Source: an uncultured Flammeovirgaceae bacterium
Lineage (GTDB): Bacteria; Bacteroidota; Bacteroidia; Cytophagales; Cyclobacteriaceae
Length of the DNA stretch: 7,491 bases
Assembly: GCA_946480685.1 (NCBI GenBank)
Contig: CAMLLI010000184.1
Span: 1 to 7,491 of the forward strand
Direction of reading: 5' to 3'
The position numbers and the translations under genes were made by a program. Position 1 is the first letter of the stretch. Each line of letters opens with the position of its first letter. The notes below the pieces were generated by a model. It was not told where the DNA came from. It ran no database searches and saw only the letters and a list, made by a program, of their open reading frames with translations. This document shows, one piece after another, positions 6,709 through 7,491 of the stretch.

Positions 6709-7491
6709 CTATTTCTTAACCAGACGTTGCTTGGAGATCTTACCATCAACGTTCACAGTAATGATATATATACCGGTTGGAATCTGTCGCGTGGTGAAAT
6801 CAAGTGTGATCTGCGATACTCCCTGTTGTAATTCCTGAAGTACAGTATAGCCACTCATATCCTGCAATTCGATCGATACATTTTCACTTGCAGAAGCGAG
6901 TGTCAGGTTTAATCTATCCGTAAATGGATTCGGACTAACCTGTATACCGAAAGAGCGGTCTCTGCCATCAACCGTTGTTGTATCCGCTTCAGTCGCAGCC
7001 ATTGTTGACTCTTCTTCTGAAGCTGTACGAGCCGTGGTTGTTGAGGCTTGCGTTGCAAGTGCTATAATTTCGATACCGTTTACCTGCGGATTACCAACCT
7101 GGCGAACAAAATCAAGATCCAGTGTACCATCGGTTACCGTTACTTCAAATTGTTTTTTCAAAGCCTTCATGCCAGCTTGTGCATATATATCAATGTTGCT
7201 GACTTTACGTGCACCTTCTGCATTGACGTGAAATACACGTGCACCGGCTTTCTTAACACCACCCGTATAAGGACTCTCGGCAAAGTATAGATTTACCTGG
7301 TATGTTCCGTTCTGCACCGGGAAGTTCCACTGCATAACCGTTCCGCCATAGTCGGGCGAGTAACGATTCGGACCAAACAAATTGTTCGGTGCACCGGTAG
7401 TATTTGTTCCGGTCCAGCTTGAACCACCGGAGGTATAGTTTGCGCTCTTGCTATCCAGATATTTCGATTTACCAGCTTGGGTGTCGGCCGT
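6709..7491 (-). CDS. Secreted malectin-domain protein with T9SS C-terminal sorting signal (N-terminus outside window)
   Basis: The C-terminal 260 residues of a larger exported protein; the frame is open to the right edge, so the start is missing. TTG at 7378-7380 is an internal Leu codon, because the same domain continues upstream of it (Y-x-S-G-G-S-S-W-T-G...). Fragment residues up to about 145 form a malectin-like carbohydrate-binding domain: NGTYQVNLYFAES (61-73), GARVFHVNAEG (83-93), NIDIYAQAG (99-107), TVTDGTLDLDF (118-128) and NPQVNGIEI (134-142) follow the malectin signature. A low-complexity Thr/Ser/Ala/Glu linker (about 146-178) leads to a type A T9SS sorting domain with SPNPFTDRLNL (186-196) and a final PTGIYIITV...KISKQRLVKK. 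The protein is therefore probably carried across the outer membrane by the type IX system and attached to the surface or released. Malectin domains in bacteria often sit beside glycoside hydrolases; whether that holds here lies beyond the window. Confidence 0.92.
   Translation of the reverse strand, partial: TADTQAGKSKYLDSKSANYTSGGSSWTGTNTTGAPNNLFGPNRYSPDYGGTVMQWNFPVQNGTYQVNLYFAESPYTGGVKKAGARVFHVNAEGARKVSNIDIYAQAGMKALKKQFEVTVTDGTLDLDFVRQVGNPQVNGIEIIALATQASTTTARTASEEESTMAATEADTTTVDGRDRSFGIQVSPNPFTDRLNLTLASASENVSIELQDMSGYTVLQELQQGVSQITLDFTTRQIPTGIYIITVNVDGKISKQRLVKK

Noticed and set aside
7378..7380. TTG as the true start of the malectin/T9SS gene
   Set aside because: The frame stays open to the window edge and the upstream residues continue the same domain; a secreted protein would also need a signal peptide, which is absent after this codon.

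Overview
The window looks like chromosomal DNA from a Bacteroidota bacterium, probably of the Cytophagales type. The clearest sign is a C-terminal type IX secretion (T9SS) sorting domain with an SPNPF motif. Supporting signs are the rbfA plus LolE-type permease pair, a Bacteroidetes-like SNF2 ATPase, weak Shine-Dalgarno sequences and AT-rich spacers. Genus and species cannot be read from it. The gene layout is ordinary: short spacers, and no tRNA, rRNA, insertion sequence, CRISPR array or phage gene that I can see.

Left half (1-3798), all on the minus strand and read right to left: rbfA (30S ribosome maturation), then 46 bp later a LolC/LolE/FtsX-type ABC transporter permease starting at TTG, then after a 153-bp spacer a large SNF2-family ATPase. 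The SNF2 gene is broken. Its first 509 codons run into a stop at 474-476, yet the ATPase core (motif I DDMGLGKT, motif II DESQ) continues without interruption in another minus-strand frame from about 504 to the left edge. One lost base near 477-504 explains this; it is either a real mutation or an assembly error.

Right half (3932-6648), plus strand, diverging from rbfA across a 133-bp spacer: a 466-residue polytopic membrane protein that I do not recognise by name but whose architecture resembles GT-C glycosyltransferases, followed 41 bp later by a flavin amine oxidase of the monoamine oxidase type. The two probably share a transcript. The oxidase gene converges on the last gene, and the 60-bp gap between them holds a perfect 11-bp-stem hairpin that probably ends transcription from both sides.

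Right edge (6709-7491, minus strand): the C-terminal 260 residues of a secreted protein with a malectin-like carbohydrate-binding domain, a Thr/Ser/Glu-rich linker and a T9SS sorting domain. Its N-terminus lies beyond the window.

The genes do not form one obvious pathway. rbfA and the permease are housekeeping; the membrane protein/oxidase pair and the exported malectin protein are envelope or metabolic functions of unknown substrate. I do not see a convincing undescribed system. The points most worth a second look are the frameshift in the SNF2 gene, the GT-C-like membrane protein, and the two TTG starts.
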